Source of the DNA: Planoprotostelium fungivorum
Taxonomy: Eukaryota; Evosea; Variosea; Cavosteliida; Cavosteliaceae
Reading direction: 5' to 3'
Assembly (NCBI GenBank): GCA_003024175.1
Contig: MDYQ01000074.1
Span: 1 to 64,000 of the forward strand
DNA length: 64,000 nucleotides
Below the pieces are notes generated by a model. The model saw only the letters and a program-made list of their open reading frames with translations, was not told the DNA's origin and did not search any database. Positions 33,011 to 44,911 of the stretch are shown in pieces. Made by a program: the position numbers and the translations under genes. How positions within the stretch are numbered: position 1 is the stretch's first letter; each line of letters begins with the position of its first letter.

Positions 33011-35564
33011 ATGCTCAGTTTATTTAAACAAAAAACAGATTTCTGTGACAACTTTCCAGAAACGGTTTCATCATACGATCACTGGATCATCTACAGAGAC
33101 CGCAAGGGGTCTCACCTGGAGATGGAGAGATCTGTACCTCAATTATCAGATGATGTTTGGGAGTTTTGCAATAGGGTATCTGATCGAGAGGAATCGGGTT
33201 GATTGACATTGAATCAGATTCTCTCTGGAGATGAATGTCCAACACCATCGAAGGATGGCAACTCAAATGTATTCGACACAGATCTTGATCAAGCCCACTT
33301 CGCATTACGGAGTGCAACCGTAGAAAAAGGGGTCGATGTTGCGTTCGCAGACGGAACGGTGATCTAATCCTCATACCGCGAGCCGATTCACTCATCATCG
33401 TAGGATTCCACATGTGACACATTCAGAAAATTGAGGGTCGAAGCCCTCGACGACTTCTCCTCTTTTCTCGATCACGTGTCGCACAATCATCGACGATCGG
33501 CACTCGATTACAAATGGGCTTCGATGTCGAAACTCTTGCAGTTCGCCGACGACAATAGAGACGCCACAAGAGAGGTGGAGGAGATCATCAGAGGAGTGAA
33601 GAAGAGAAAAGTCAGTGTACCTTACATCCCGAGGACAGAGTTGAGAGCAGAAGCTTCCAAACAATTGCATCGAGATGAACAGAGTGTATCCTGGAGAGTA
33701 TTTACCCCGTAAGTCCCAATTTCATTCACATCTACGCGAGAAGATCACAAGATAGACCGTTCATCGTTGTAAATTTAAATTCGTACAGTGGCGTGGGGAG
33801 TGCAGGTCTACAACTCGCCGTCGGGAGGGGACATGGGAAGGACATACAAGCTGGTGGAGCGAGAGAGAGCCATCCCCTACCAGGTTCAAAAGATCTGTGG
33901 TACACATGCAGTCATCCACCCAAGCTCGATCAGCCCGGTGGGAACGTGTGGAGGGTTACGATGTCGCGAGACAGGGGACGAGAGAATCGAGAGGTAACAT
34001 CATCGATGCGACCTTCAATCAATCTTGCACGCAGAGAACAGAGGCACACATCTACATGGACTTTGATTTCGTGAACGTCCTCGACTGGCTGAGGAGAGAA
34101 GACGAAGAGCCGTTCGAATTCGAGAACAAGATGCAACCGATGATGACCTTCTGTCGGGACTCCGCGGGACAAGCCAACATCGATTGGGCCGAGGACATTG
34201 GCTGCGTACCGCAGCAAGCTGAAATGTGTGCCATACAACTCCATTCACACATCAGAGACACGGCACACAACCGAAAGACCTTGCACAAATTTTTCGAGGC
34301 TTCTGCATCGATCGTCGGCTATTCAGAGGGAGAGCTACAAGTGGTTGGTATGCAGCCTCGCATTCGGGCGACCCTGTCAGTCAATACGATAGACACGAAG
34401 AAGGTGAGGGGGAAGATCTATTCTTTACTCAAGAGGAGACAGCTTGTAAGGTTCATCGTGTTATTGAAGGGACTGTGTGGAAATACGGAAGATACGATCG
34501 AGCTGAGAAGAGTTGAAGTGTACAGAACGCCTGCACTCTCTCGTCTGGAAGAAGCTTCTGTGCTCAGCGATGACATCCGTGATGCACCTTGCGGTTCTCC
34601 TCGATCTACAACGGGAGTCACAGATGTTGTGAAGGTGAAGTGATGCTGATGATGATGGAGGTGATGATGACATGATGCAGCCAGCTAAGATCGATTCACA
34701 CGAAGCGAAAAAATCGAAAAAAGACAAAGTCAAACCAGCTCACGTGAAGACAAAACGCGAGAAGAACGAGATCCACACGAACCTTTTACTCCCCTCGATC
34801 TACCACCCCGTTTGGATTCCATCTCAACCTCAACTCTACCGTTACTACCTCAGAGAAAGATCTCTCTTTCACACCATCCTATCTCAACACAGCGTAGCCC
34901 TCGTAGAGAAGCAGCGTCAACAGAATCTCGTAGAAGGTCGTGGTGTGATCAACCTCCTGCCCCACTCTTCCGGCAGGGCAGGCAGTCTCATACGCCTCCT
35001 CCCTGGCTCGACTGAAACGGCCATACTGCAGCTCCACGCTTCCGACCTTCAGGGCAAGACGCCGGACAACTACAGCGTACGATTCACCTTCATCGGTGGA
35101 AAATTCGGCTCGACCATGACCAGCACGAAGGTGGACCATCACGAGACCGTCGGCAACGATTTCGTTCACATCCATTTTGTCGCGCCGAGGCTTCAGAGGG
35201 GCATCAGGAACGAGCACGGAAGGTACGGATGCACCCTGGCGGATGCGAGGGGCTCGATCGTCTATACGTTTAAGAGTCCGGAGAACAGTATGGCGTTCGG
35301 AGGCAAGACGACGAACGAGTTGAGGGTGCTGCACTTTTTGAGTGAGGGGAGTGGTGGTGGAGGGGTTGACTTGGTGTGTAGATGGTAGGGACGAGTGTAT
35401 CTATCGGGACATGTGGGATAAGCTTCCTGATATCATGCCGAATGGTTTCGTTGAGGAATTGCAGAGAGTCTACGATGAGAATGGGCCTCACGCGAACGAG
35501 GTGATCGTCGTCATCATCGTGGACATCTTGATCTGATGGGAAACAGGACGCGATGAAGAAATGA
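33011..35564 (+). CDS. Long orphan protein, no recognised domain
   Basis: Exons join in one frame: MLSLFKQKTDFCDNFPETVS, ILSGDECPTPSKDGNSNVFD, DSTCDTFRKLRVEALDDFSS, GVGSAGLQLAVGRGHGKDIQ, RTEAHIYMDFDFVNVLDWLR, LVRFIVLLKGLCGNTEDTI, PAKIDSHEAKKSKKDKVKPA and DGRDECIYRDMWDKLPDIM, ending in TGA 35562-35564. That gives about 690 residues. The middle has a repeated module (CVPQQAEMCAIQLHSHIRD, IVGYSEGELQVV) that recurs at 36.6 kb. A lysine-rich segment suggests a nuclear form. The C-terminal third (RGVINLLPHSSGRAGSLIRL, YSVRFTFIGGKFGSTMTS, NDFVHIHFVAPRLQRGI) is beta-rich. No enzyme motif seen; function unknown. Confidence 0.65.
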
Positions 35565-36552
35565 AGAGATCTGAAGAGAAAGAAACAAAGCAGGAGACGG
35601 GCTCCGCTGCATAAGAAGCGAAGGGTTCAGCATCTTTCAACGACGCCTGGGATGTATAAACTTACAAGGACATGATGTCCTTGTCAGCACGTGTTCGTAC
35701 GATTAATTCAAAACACCTTATGGTTGTATTACTTTGAAGAAGTGATTTGGTTTTTCTGGTTGGTGTCCATGCATTTGGATCACTAATCTTTTTGTCGTGC
35801 ATATTCCAGTAGTCGGGAGAGAAGTGATCCATTCTCAATGCACCATTTGACTACCAACCGGAAAAACCGAATCAAGTCCTCAAAATAAAATCTCTTTAGG
35901 GCTGCCGTTCCAGCATACGAAAACCTCCTGGCCATAGTTCTCCAATAAAGTACGAAGTACACACCAAAAACATTCCCGAGATGGCTGTACAGGCTCCAGA
36001 CAGGGTGGGTGGGGGTTGCTCTTTCAAAGAAAATAAAAGAATGATTCTTCTCTCCTGCACTCGAGCAGCCCAAAAACTGTGGAAGTTTGTCCAGCGTAAC
36101 TCTCGGAAAACTAGCCCTTAGTGCCCACTATCGGCGTTGGAAATGTACTCGTCATCTTCCCTCATGTTGTCTCCTCCTCAAGTTCGGTGTCTAGCTACTC
36201 CTTCCTCCTCCCTCCCGTACCGTCTAAAATACACTGAAAGTTCGATATTTATTTCTCGGACTATATTCCGAACTCGTTGTAGACTGCCGGAGTTCGTATC
36301 AGGAAGTCGACCATCGTCCCAAATTTCCTTTTATCGGTGGCACTTATAATCACCACACACATGAGCCACAAGGTGCGAGATTGATGCCTTAATGATACTC
36401 ACGCATACAGAGGAAATCCTCTGGTGATTCGGAATCAGAGCCCAATCATACTGAGTCAACAGCTGAGACAGATCCTCTCGACCCATTTGTTTTTGAACAA
36501 GATGAACAAGAAGTGCGGTCCATTCTGCGTCCATCGGGCTCCTCGGGCTCAT
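35565..36552. other. Non-coding stretch with an inverted repeat
   Basis: Contains the inverted repeat described separately (35727-35891). A minus-strand frame of 96 codons (35783-36073) and another of 85 codons (36331-36588) are open but unsupported; the first overlaps the right repeat arm. No other structure seen. Confidence 0.4.
35727..35891. repeat. Imperfect inverted repeat, arms about 60-69 bp
   Basis: The left arm 35727-35785 on the plus strand (TACTTTGAAGAAGTGATTTG, then TTTTTCTGGTTGG and TGGATCACT) matches the reverse complement of 35823-35891 (TTATTTTGAGGACTTGATTC, then TTTTTCCGGTTGG and TGGATCACT). The spacer is about 37 bp. Both arms can be read as FE.VIWFFWLV-like peptide, which may be chance. 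It could be the end of a mobile element or a folded-back duplication. Confidence 0.6.
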
Positions 36553-37104
36553 TGTGAGGACTGATGGATGTCTACCACAACAAGCCATCTTCGAGATCCC
36601 ACGGGGAGATGGAATCTGTGCGATTCAACTCACGTTTGAAATCCAAGACACAGAGCACAATCAGAAGATCTTAGAGAAAGTCATCTCATCCTTTGGTACA
36701 ATCATTGGCTATTCAGAGGGAGAGCTTCAAGTAGTAAGGATGCAGGACGGGTGCATTCTGGTGACACTCTTGGTTGACACGAGCAAAGAAGGTGAGGGGG
36801 AAGACATGTTCTTTACTGAGGAGAAGACAGTTTGTACGGCTCATCGTGTTGATGAAGAGGCTGTGTGACGAGGAAGAAAGACGCAGACGTGCGGGAGAAG
36901 GAGAAACTGGAGGAGAGAGGAGGAACGTCGGAAAAACTGGAGCATCAAGGAGATGGAGGAGGAGAGGAAGTACAAGGAGTGGATTGAGGAGATGAGGGAG
37001 ATCAAGGAGTGGATCCCACGACGCATCTTCAATCTGCAGGACGAAGAGGGATACGGTCTTTTGACGGATAGCAGGAATCGAGAATCTTGGTGCTGTCTAA
37101 ATGT
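36553..37104 (+). pseudogene. Partial copy of the orphan gene module
   Basis: GCLPQQ, then GICAIQLTFEIQDTEHNQK and FGTIIGYSEGELQVVRMQ, closely match the 34.2-34.5 kb exon (CVPQQAEMCAIQL, IVGYSEGELQVVGMQ). It carries a 7-codon insertion, and is followed by the same intron (GTGAGGGGGAAGA to AAGACAG) and FVRLIVLMKRLC versus LVRFIVLLKGLC. After this the sequence turns into an Arg/Glu-rich stretch (EMEEERKYKEWIEEMREIKE, IPRRIFNLQDEEGYGLL) that needs frame changes to connect. No start and no counterpart of the N- or C-terminal thirds, so probably a truncated duplicate. Confidence 0.5.
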
Positions 37105-37141
37105 GATGTGTACGATGTTCAATCGCTTCGTGATGAATCTT

Positions 37142-40100
37142 TTATTCGTCATCGTTCAGCAGCAACCCAGACCTCGTCTCTTCTTCTTGTTCGATCCTAA
37201 CAAACTCTACACTTCTGAATGGATCCACCATTCTCTTTGGAAGATGTGATGTGGCTAGCATCACAAACCGGTTGAACCTCTCGTTCCTGCGGAAGAGAGC
37301 GAAGGCGGCAACAAAGAAGATGATGGTACAGAAGATGGCCAGCATGACCAGCAGGATGGTCACCCAGGCGGGTGTCTATGGTTGTGAGCGATGATGTGAT
37401 GTGATGAATGATGATGCAACGGATGATGATGATGATGCGATGAATGATGATGTGATGACGTATGTGTTGGATGAATTGATGTGAAGACTTACCACTCCCT
37501 TCTTTGGACATGCTATCTGTTCCGGTCTCATGTCTAATCCCTTCTCCACGTCACAATCCGTCCCGGCGATCAGTCGATACCTACCCGAAAATCATCCACC
37601 GTCTACACTGTTGTAGATCCTCACCCCCTCGTCACTGGATAAGTCCCGTCACAATCTTCCGGTGGATTCACATCTACCGCACACACCTACCGATGACGTC
37701 ATCATACGTCACGTGACCTCATCGATCTACAACGCTCACCTCTACGCAGACGGCAGATCCTTTTGCCTTCTCGTGACAGTAATCACACTCGTAATCGTAG
37801 ATAGAGCAGCCGCAGGGGGTCATCGTGTTCTGTTCCTCCGTAGATCTTGCTACGAGACACATGGACTCGGGCTGAAATTTCGTCAGAAAATTCCGAGATA
37901 TTTCTCAGAAGATACGGAGAAAAAGTGGGGAATAAGATGGAAATTTCTGTGAAATTTACCTTCCTGCGGGTGAAAGAACGAGTGGCACCCATAATGCAGT
38001 CAGACCTATCCGTTCTAGCCGTCCAATTCTCGAAATCATCCGTACTGCACTCTCTCTCGTGGACCTGTCCGTGTCATCTACAACGTTGTAGATGGACCCT
38101 CACGTTCTTGAAATCGACGACCGCGACGACGCCGACGGCTACACCTCCAACATTCTTCTCTCCCCTCACCATGAAGATGGGATCACTACCGTTACCTAGA
38201 GCGTGGATGGATCGTACGCCTGGTTACGCATCAGAAATTTCCGCGAAATTTCGACTTACGTAAACCACCGTCGAACGTACAGTTGGACCATTTGGTACCC
38301 GACGACCAGGAGAAGTAGAAGGTGTTCGTGTCTTTCAAGTTATCGGCAGCTAAGAGGATGGAGCCGTGGCTGGAAGCTGTTCCTGCCGTGGAGAAGGGAA
38401 GGACGTGCGACCAAGATAGCCCGGCGTCACGTGACACGTACGTGCCTACCTTGGAATTTTCCAACGAGTTTTCTATCTGTCACGTGTCACGGAGAAATGC
38501 GGAAGAATCATTCACCTCGGTACCAACGGTACCGGTTGCAAATAAAATTCCGGGACTTTTCTTCGGAGAAACTAATCTTCCGTAGGTCTCCATCTCGTTG
38601 GGACCTACCCCCGTCAGCTCCATCTACAACTCGCCAGATTTTTTCACCGAACAGATTGAGCGTACAGCCTTCGTTACCGTTACCTCGACCGCACTGTACA
38701 TCATTTCCCGCGCTGTCTCTGGCTGGTGCAGGTATGGGCTGCCAGTCACCACCCCGATTGAATGATATCTTGGTCACGGTCGCTTGCTCTGGATCGTAAG
38801 GAGAAGGAGAGATCTGATTGGCTAATAGGATGGATGGTATGGAGCTCACGCGGAGGACGTCAGAATGTCCTCTGCTGTCTCTCTGTACACGCAGTGAGTA
38901 CGAAATAGAAATAAAATGAAATAAAAAGAGGTCGATATTAGATCGAAATACAGAGTTGAATTGAAATGAGAAATAGGATGTAGGAGATACGTGATAAAGA
39001 GATTGAGTCTGTGATATTGAAACTGTTGATGACGATAAAAGATTCATACGAGGTGAATCTCACCTTGTTGTTGCGCAGGGAGAGAACAAAATTGTCCAAG
39101 TCTTTGTCTGACACGTACAAATTTCCGTAACTATCCTTACCGTGGTTGACGTGCAACACCACCTCATCATCTGCTGCAGAGACCACAGAGTACGCCTGGG
39201 GTTTCATCAGAATGAGAACGGCAGGTTTGTAGACGCTCACGTTGTGAGGGAGGGCCACGGGTATCTTTGCTTGCTTCAGAGGGTGCTCTCCTCTGTTACG
39301 AGCGATGTGCAATGAATAAGCTCCACCGTTCTACAACGCCATGAGTTCATTTCACATCGCGATCGCGATCATCATCCATGATCATGATGATGTATAGAGT
39401 CGCTCACCTGTTGAACGGCAAGAAGGGTGTTGTTTACAGTCACATATCCCACACAATTCGAGAGGACATTCCTCCACTCTTCTCCATTGTTTTCTGTCTT
39501 CATCAAGTCTAAATCGGGCAATCCAGATAGAAAAGCTTTCTGTATGCGTATCAGTTGAGTGTTTTGGCGGGAAACTCACCGTTTTGTCTCTCACATCTTG
39601 TGTCAAGATGATGTCCTGGTAACCCCAAATTGAATGACCAACGTTCTTGCGGATGATGTTGAAGGAAGTACCGTCTGTGGACAGATACAGCTGACGAGAA
39701 TGAATAAAGAGATCCGTCGCCGTGATGAGAATGAAAGATGGAATGTGATTTCATCAGAGGATGGAAATGAGCTCACGTCATATTTACAATCCCAGAGACT
39801 GTTGCAGTCCTTCGTTCGGGCTCGCAGGAGAATCTTCTTCTTGTCGGTATCATGCAGTTCGAGCTGATCGATACCAGTGATGTCTGATGAGACGTTGATG
39901 AATTTGAAGGTCTGGCCGATATCTTCTGTCAACCATAGGTCTCTTCCCGTTCTCACGTATATCTGTGATATCGTTCAGACGATTTGATTTAGACCATAGA
40001 TGAGAGGCTTACGGCGGTTGGGACTTTATAGTCGACTGAGAGAGTGCCTCTGTATTCACTACCTCTGGCTCTGACGAGAGCTGCGTTCAGATTGGTCATT

Positions 40101-40414
40101 TGACCGTCTTTCAATAAGTGTAGAGAATTAGTGGTGAGAACCATCGCTAGCTGAGAGATTCGTCAGTGATATGTGGGTGCGATGAATGGAATCGTGTGGA
40201 ATCATTCACCCCCTGAGACAGGGTCCCTAAGTCTATGACCTTCTGTATATTACTGTCTAATTGTTTCTAATACATCATCAGAGACCATTCTTTCTTGATG
40301 GACACTCACTCGTTTGACATCGATGTCGAACGCTGAACATGAGGCCGCCTGAATCGTCACAAAGGAACAGAGGAAGATAAGGAGACATAGAAGATGTCGT
40401 TGTCGCATGGCCAT
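37142..40414 (-). CDS. Vps10/sortilin-family sorting receptor
   Basis: A signal peptide (MRQRHLLCLLIFLCSFVTIQ) is followed by the ten-bladed Vps10 propeller: YVRTGRDLWLTEDIGQTFKF, LYLSTDGTSFNIIRKNVGHS, MKTENNGEEWRNVLSNCVGY, ISFNRGGDWQPIPAPARDSA, CGRGNGNEGCTLNLFGEKIW and TYVSRDAGLSWSHVLPF. The 10CC module shows ERECSTDDFENW, CIMGATRSFTRRK and TPCGCSIYDYECDYC, the last being highly diagnostic. A transmembrane helix (VTILLVMLAIFCTIIFFVAA) and a short tail with acidic residues end at TAA 37142-37144. It would shuttle lysosomal hydrolases between Golgi and endosomes. About 17 short introns, two bearing the palindrome motif. Confidence 0.92.
38077..38092 (-). repeat. Intron palindrome TCTACAACGTTGTAGA (exact)
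   Basis: Exact copy in a sortilin intron that joins VDFKN to VHERECSTDDFENW. It starts 11 nt after the donor GTGAGGGTCCA. The likely acceptor is a few bases further at GGACAG. Confidence 0.9.
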
Positions 40415-40673
40415 CGTTGCTGAGGTGTCAGCGAAAAAACGAGTTCGGGTTCATTGTTTTTCAGACAACAGAGGGTGACGTCTCTGACACGATATCTCAC
40501 CTCTAAAGAGAGGGTCGACAATATATCCTCATCACTCAAGTTGTAACTTATAGAGGATAAGACAACATCACTATTCGAAGTCATGTCCACTTTTCGCATG
40601 CGACAACAGAGACAGACACAGAAGTGAAGTAGAAGAGAAGAGCCAGCTGTTCAAAATCTTCATGTCTTTATCT
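40415..40673. other. Spacer between GMP synthetase and sortilin genes
   Basis: Both genes run on the minus strand. This 259-bp space holds the 3' flank of GMP synthetase and the sortilin promoter. An open minus frame crosses it but is out of phase with both genes. Confidence 0.4.
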
Positions 40674-43454
40674 TCACTCCCATTCGGTGGTACCAGGGGG
40701 CTTACACGTAAGGTCGTAGGCCACTCTGGACACACCAGCGACTCGTTGTAGATCGTTGACCATCTTCTCCAGGCACTCCAGAGGCATTTCGACTCCAGGC
40801 TTAGCCACCACTCCCTTCTCCCTTCAGCCCACGAAACAATAAAACCAAATAAAATCGATCCAGGAAAACAATAAAACAGAATAAAACCTCACCGTCATAA
40901 AATCGTTCGTGATGAACGTGCGTATGGCAATGGATCGATTTCCTGGAATTCCAAAGTGAACGGGGAAGCTGATGCAAGGCACTTGACTCAAGCTTCGAAT
41001 CAATCCGTAGTCAAAGAGGTGTCGGTTGACAATGTCGTCTGCCTCCTGCACTTGTCCGATGACGTCTGGGGTTAAGAGGGTGGGCGTGATGTCCTTCACG
41101 GGGCCCACAATGGGCTCTCCAAAGACATAGACGACGCGGTTGATGTTGTGGCAGATCTAGGTATGACGTCAGAATGACGTGGTGTGATGTCATAGGTACC
41201 TGGGGGATGATGGCGGCCAGGCGGAGTAGGTGGTCCCAATCATTTGAGCCGGACAGAGCACAGAGGTAGCGGTAGCTCCTCGCGTCGCCCTGCACGCCGA
41301 CAGTCTTGACGGGCAGAAGAGTCGCGGAAATTCCGCTGGAAATCGTGGCACTACAACGAGCCATGAGAAGATCGTAGAGGGTAAGAGACTCACAGGTCTT
41401 GTATGCCGTGGGCTTGGAGGATGTTGGCGATGTGCTGCTTGTACTTGGTCTCTATGGTGGGGGTGGCGGGGCCTTTCGATAAGAGGTAGTTGAGGAGCTC
41501 GTTGGTGGCTGTGATGATGAGAAGGATGATGTGGAGATGATGGAGGCGATGTGATGAGCGATCGTGATGATGTCATGCAGATGATGATGTCATGAAGAAG
41601 ATCGTGTTTAGAAGATGACGACGTGATGATGTCATCATGAAGATGAGATCATGACATGAGAAGATGATGATACATACCATCGAATGAATCATCGACGTAA
41701 GGTTGGGTGGAGCAGATGATTCGAATGGCGAGACCAGGCCCAGGAAACGGTTGCCTCCAGATCAGATCCTCCGGTAGTCCCAATTTGGTTCCCAGAGCTC
41801 TCACCTACCCCCCTCAATCGAAATTTCATCGAAATCTCCCGCACCTCGTCCTTGTGTAAGTCCTTCAGAGGCTCGATGACCCTTCCCTGCTCTCTCAGCT
41901 GCCTGACTAATTCGGTGTCGTTGTGGTGAGTTTTGATGGCGTCAGCTTTTCCCTTCGAGGCCAAATGCGATGCACTCTCGATTAAATCTGGCCTGAGAGT
42001 TCCCTGAGAGAAATCAGCGTTGTAGATGGAAGATTCCAGGAAATACCTGCACGAGGAAGATGTCTTCGGGCTTGAGGCCCAATTTGGCCACTTCAACTTC
42101 GGCAACTCTCATGAAAGTGTCTCCAATGATTTTTCTCTTCTCTGACGTGGGTCAGCGACGATCTACAACCTGCCGGGGAAAAGATGGCGAGTTGTAGATG
42201 GACTCACCCTCGGGCTGGGGAGTCGAGTTCAATTTGGGTGTCTCCACGCCCTTGATGGTCGTAGTGGAGTTGTAGAAGGTCTCCGACGCATCTACAACGA
42301 GGAGTCTGAGAGATAATTTGGCCAGGGCAAGCTCCACCTTCGAACTCTCGTTCTTTCTCATGAAACCATTATCGATGTGCAACGCGATGACCTAACGCGA
42401 AATTGAGTCCACCCATCTACAACGTTGTAGACGCTCACTTTCTCCGCTCCCAGAGCTTTTCCGACCAGGGTAGCGACGACGGTGGAATCGACACCGCCCG
42501 AGGCAAGGACGAGTGCCTTCTTATCGCCGATGCTGTTGCGAATGTAATCGATGGCCTGCTCTTCTCTGTCCTCCATGGTGTAGCTGCCGGTGCAGCCTGC
42601 GACGCCGAACAAAAAGTTGTGGAAGATCTGTCGGCCGTTGTCCGTAAGGTTGACTTCGGGGTGAAACTGTTTGGAGTGAGACGGAGTCGATGATGGAAAA
42701 TGAGATGACACAATGATGGAAATGGTGATGATGATGCCGTGGGATGAAGAGAGGTGAAGAGAAGAGATGGGTCACCTGGACACCGTACAGCTTCCTATCC
42801 TTGTTTTCGATGGCAGAGATGATGCCAGTCGATCTGGATTTGGCGGTGATCTTGAAGCCGGAGCCGATCTTTGTGACGGTGTCGCCGTGAGTCAAGAGGA
42901 CTCTCTGTGACTTGTCCATTCCCTTGAACAGCTCACTGTCATCTTCGACTTCGACTGCAAGACTTGTCAGAAGACAGTTGATCGATTGCATCTGTGTATG
43001 AAAGAGCTGAAACAAGAGGAGAGAAGTAGAGATGATGCATGATTCGACTCACCGTAGAGTTGACCATCCTCTCTGATCTCTTTGGATTCGACAGTTCCCT
43101 CTGAGATGTGACACATGAGTTGCATACCGTAGCAGATGCCGAAGGTTGGGATTCCTGTCTTGAACAAGTTGGGATCGAAGGTGGGAGCAGTGGGTCCGTA
43201 GACACTCTCTGGGCCTCCACTGACGATGATAGCCTTGTACTTGTGCTTATCGTTCATGAAACGGCTCATGTCTTCAGAGAATCCTAATAATTCTGTTCTG
43301 ACGTTGAGCTCTCTGACAGCTCGATCGATCAGCTTGCCATACTGAGATCCTGCAACCATCAATATGATTCCATCATGTGCTCACATATCAACAGACCTGC
43401 ATCAATGATGACAACGGTCTCCTCGACACCAGCTACTTCTTCAACTCCAGCCAT
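40674..43454 (-). CDS. GMPS: GMP synthase (glutamine-hydrolysing)
   Basis: Starts [19 protein letters not shown], then [20 protein letters not shown]. The class I amidotransferase domain has SGGPESVYG, the nucleophile Cys in [13 protein letters not shown] and [12 protein letters not shown]. The ATP-pyrophosphatase domain has the PP-loop in [20 protein letters not shown] and [18 protein letters not shown]. The dimerisation domain includes [14 protein letters not shown], followed by [19 protein letters not shown] and [10 protein letters not shown], in the arrangement of animal-type GMPS with its inserted segment. It ends [10 protein letters not shown] with TGA at 40674-40676, the conserved PPGTIEWE end. 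It converts XMP to GMP in cytosolic purine synthesis. About 12 introns. Confidence 0.95.
42162..42198 (-). repeat. Long form of the intron palindrome element
   Basis: TCTACAAC (42162-42169) and GTTGTAGA (42191-42198) sit in one GMP synthase intron. Both inner flanks are of the CGCCA/CTGCCG type. The transcribed-strand copy begins 9 nt after the donor. Confidence 0.75.
42416..42431 (-). repeat. Intron palindrome TCTACAACGTTGTAGA (exact)
   Basis: Exact copy in another GMP synthase intron, 7 nt after the minus-strand donor GTGAGCG. The flanking exons encode GKALGAEK and VIALHIDNG, so the intron is secure. Confidence 0.92.
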
Positions 43455-43643
43455 GGCTCAACTTCCTGATGTTTCCGAAGTCTTGAGAAAAAAGGAAAGG
43501 AATTGAGAAAGAGCGTTGTAGACTGTCACATCTAGTTTTCGCTCTTTTGTCACAGAAATGTGGGAAAGACTGGCTCACGCACAGCGGCTCACACTTGGAC
43601 CCACATCAGCACACGAAACACACGCACGACACAAATAGGAAGG

Positions 43644-44911
43644 ATGTCTGAGCTATCAGAATACGAACAAAAGAGGCTGGAGAACATCCAGAAGAATCAG
43701 GAGATGTTGAATGCCTTAGGGATAGATTCTCAAGTGACACGATTGAAGGTGAGCGACACTGGCATACAATAAATCGTTCCTGCACTGATGCCGCGCTTGT
43801 ATGAAATATCCCCATCTTCTGACAAAGCGCATAGCCAGTCACGCCCAAGAAATACAAACAATCTCAAAACAACCGCAAGAGGAGGGTCGCTGCACCGTTA
43901 GAACCCAGAAAGTCTGCACGCATAGCGAAGCAGCCAGCACCTGATTATAAAGACACTGTCAAGGCAGCCGAAGTTGAGCTTGCCAAGGCAGATCGAGGAA
44001 GGGGGGTCACTCTCAAGTGGGTGTCTTCTTCATCTCATGGACACCATCCTGAATGTGTCCTTCAGACATCTTCCAATTCCAGAACTGCCCGACGTGGTCG
44101 ATGAAGATTACGATCCCGATTACAGAGCCCCTGCACCATCTCGAGAAGACACGGGCATCCTCCAATTCGAAAAAGGTGATTCGTCCCATCTGCGGTCGAT
44201 GCTGATCGACATCATCAGGCTACGAACACTTTACACCCAATCTAACCCCTGAAGAGATGATGAGGAACGGATCATTCGGCGGAACATTCTTCCGGTGAGC
44301 TCGAGTGGTCACGTGATCTCTTCTTGACCCCCTCTCAGTCCCATCTACTCGAGGGTGGCCAAGAAGAATTTTCCCGCCGATTTTGATGAATTTCCCGCCG
44401 AATGGTACGAGGGCTTAGACACAGACAAGATGCTCAGCTCGGAAGAATACGACATCCAAGTGAGATTTCATCTGACAGGTGACATCTGACATCTACCAGG
44501 TCAATAAGTACCGTACGCAGGCTGGTCAGGGCCTGGAAGAGTGGGAGACTGCCGGATGGATCCGAGCCCAAGACCCCCGTGGTTGGTTCCAGTGGTACTG
44601 CAGGTGTCCCAAATATTCGTGTCCCCAGCCTCCACTCACCCTCCCAGGTTCTACATCGGACGGAGGACCCCCGATGATGATCGTCAGATCAGGAGATGGA
44701 TGGGCGTGTGTGGTCTCAACGGAAGGTGCTTTATTTTCACTTCTATCGATCTGATAGAGGGTGTAGGTTCAAGCGTAGTTTAGTGAAGAAGATTGCAGAG
44801 AAGAAGGGAGAGAGGGGATGGGATGATGAGAAGATCAGTCCACAAGTGAGACAGACACTGCAGCACTGGGGATATCGTCTCACGTTGGAGGACTACAGAG
44901 CTTATATGTAA
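43644..44911 (+). CDS. Conserved protein with WDR76/Cmr1-like N-terminal motif, no propeller
   Basis: MSELSEYEQKRLENIQKNQE with MLNALGI resembles the N-terminus of chromatin-linked WDR76/Cmr1 proteins, and a basic stretch (NNRKRRVAAPLEPRKSARIA) follows. There is no WD40 propeller. Instead, the C-terminal exons give EEYDIQVNKYRTQAGQGLEE, GWIRAQDPRGWFQWYCRFYI, DDDRQIRRWMGVCGLN, and SLVKKIAEKKGERGWDDEKI to a TAA at 44909-44911. The PRGWFQWYCRFY-GRR block belongs to a conserved, poorly studied family known from fungi and plants, as far as I recall. A DNA-associated role is an inference from the basic N-terminus. Confidence 0.7.

Noticed and set aside
35783-36073. 96-codon minus-strand frame as a transposase piece
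   Set aside because: It overlaps the right arm of the inverted repeat, but no catalytic motif or transposase signature could be seen.
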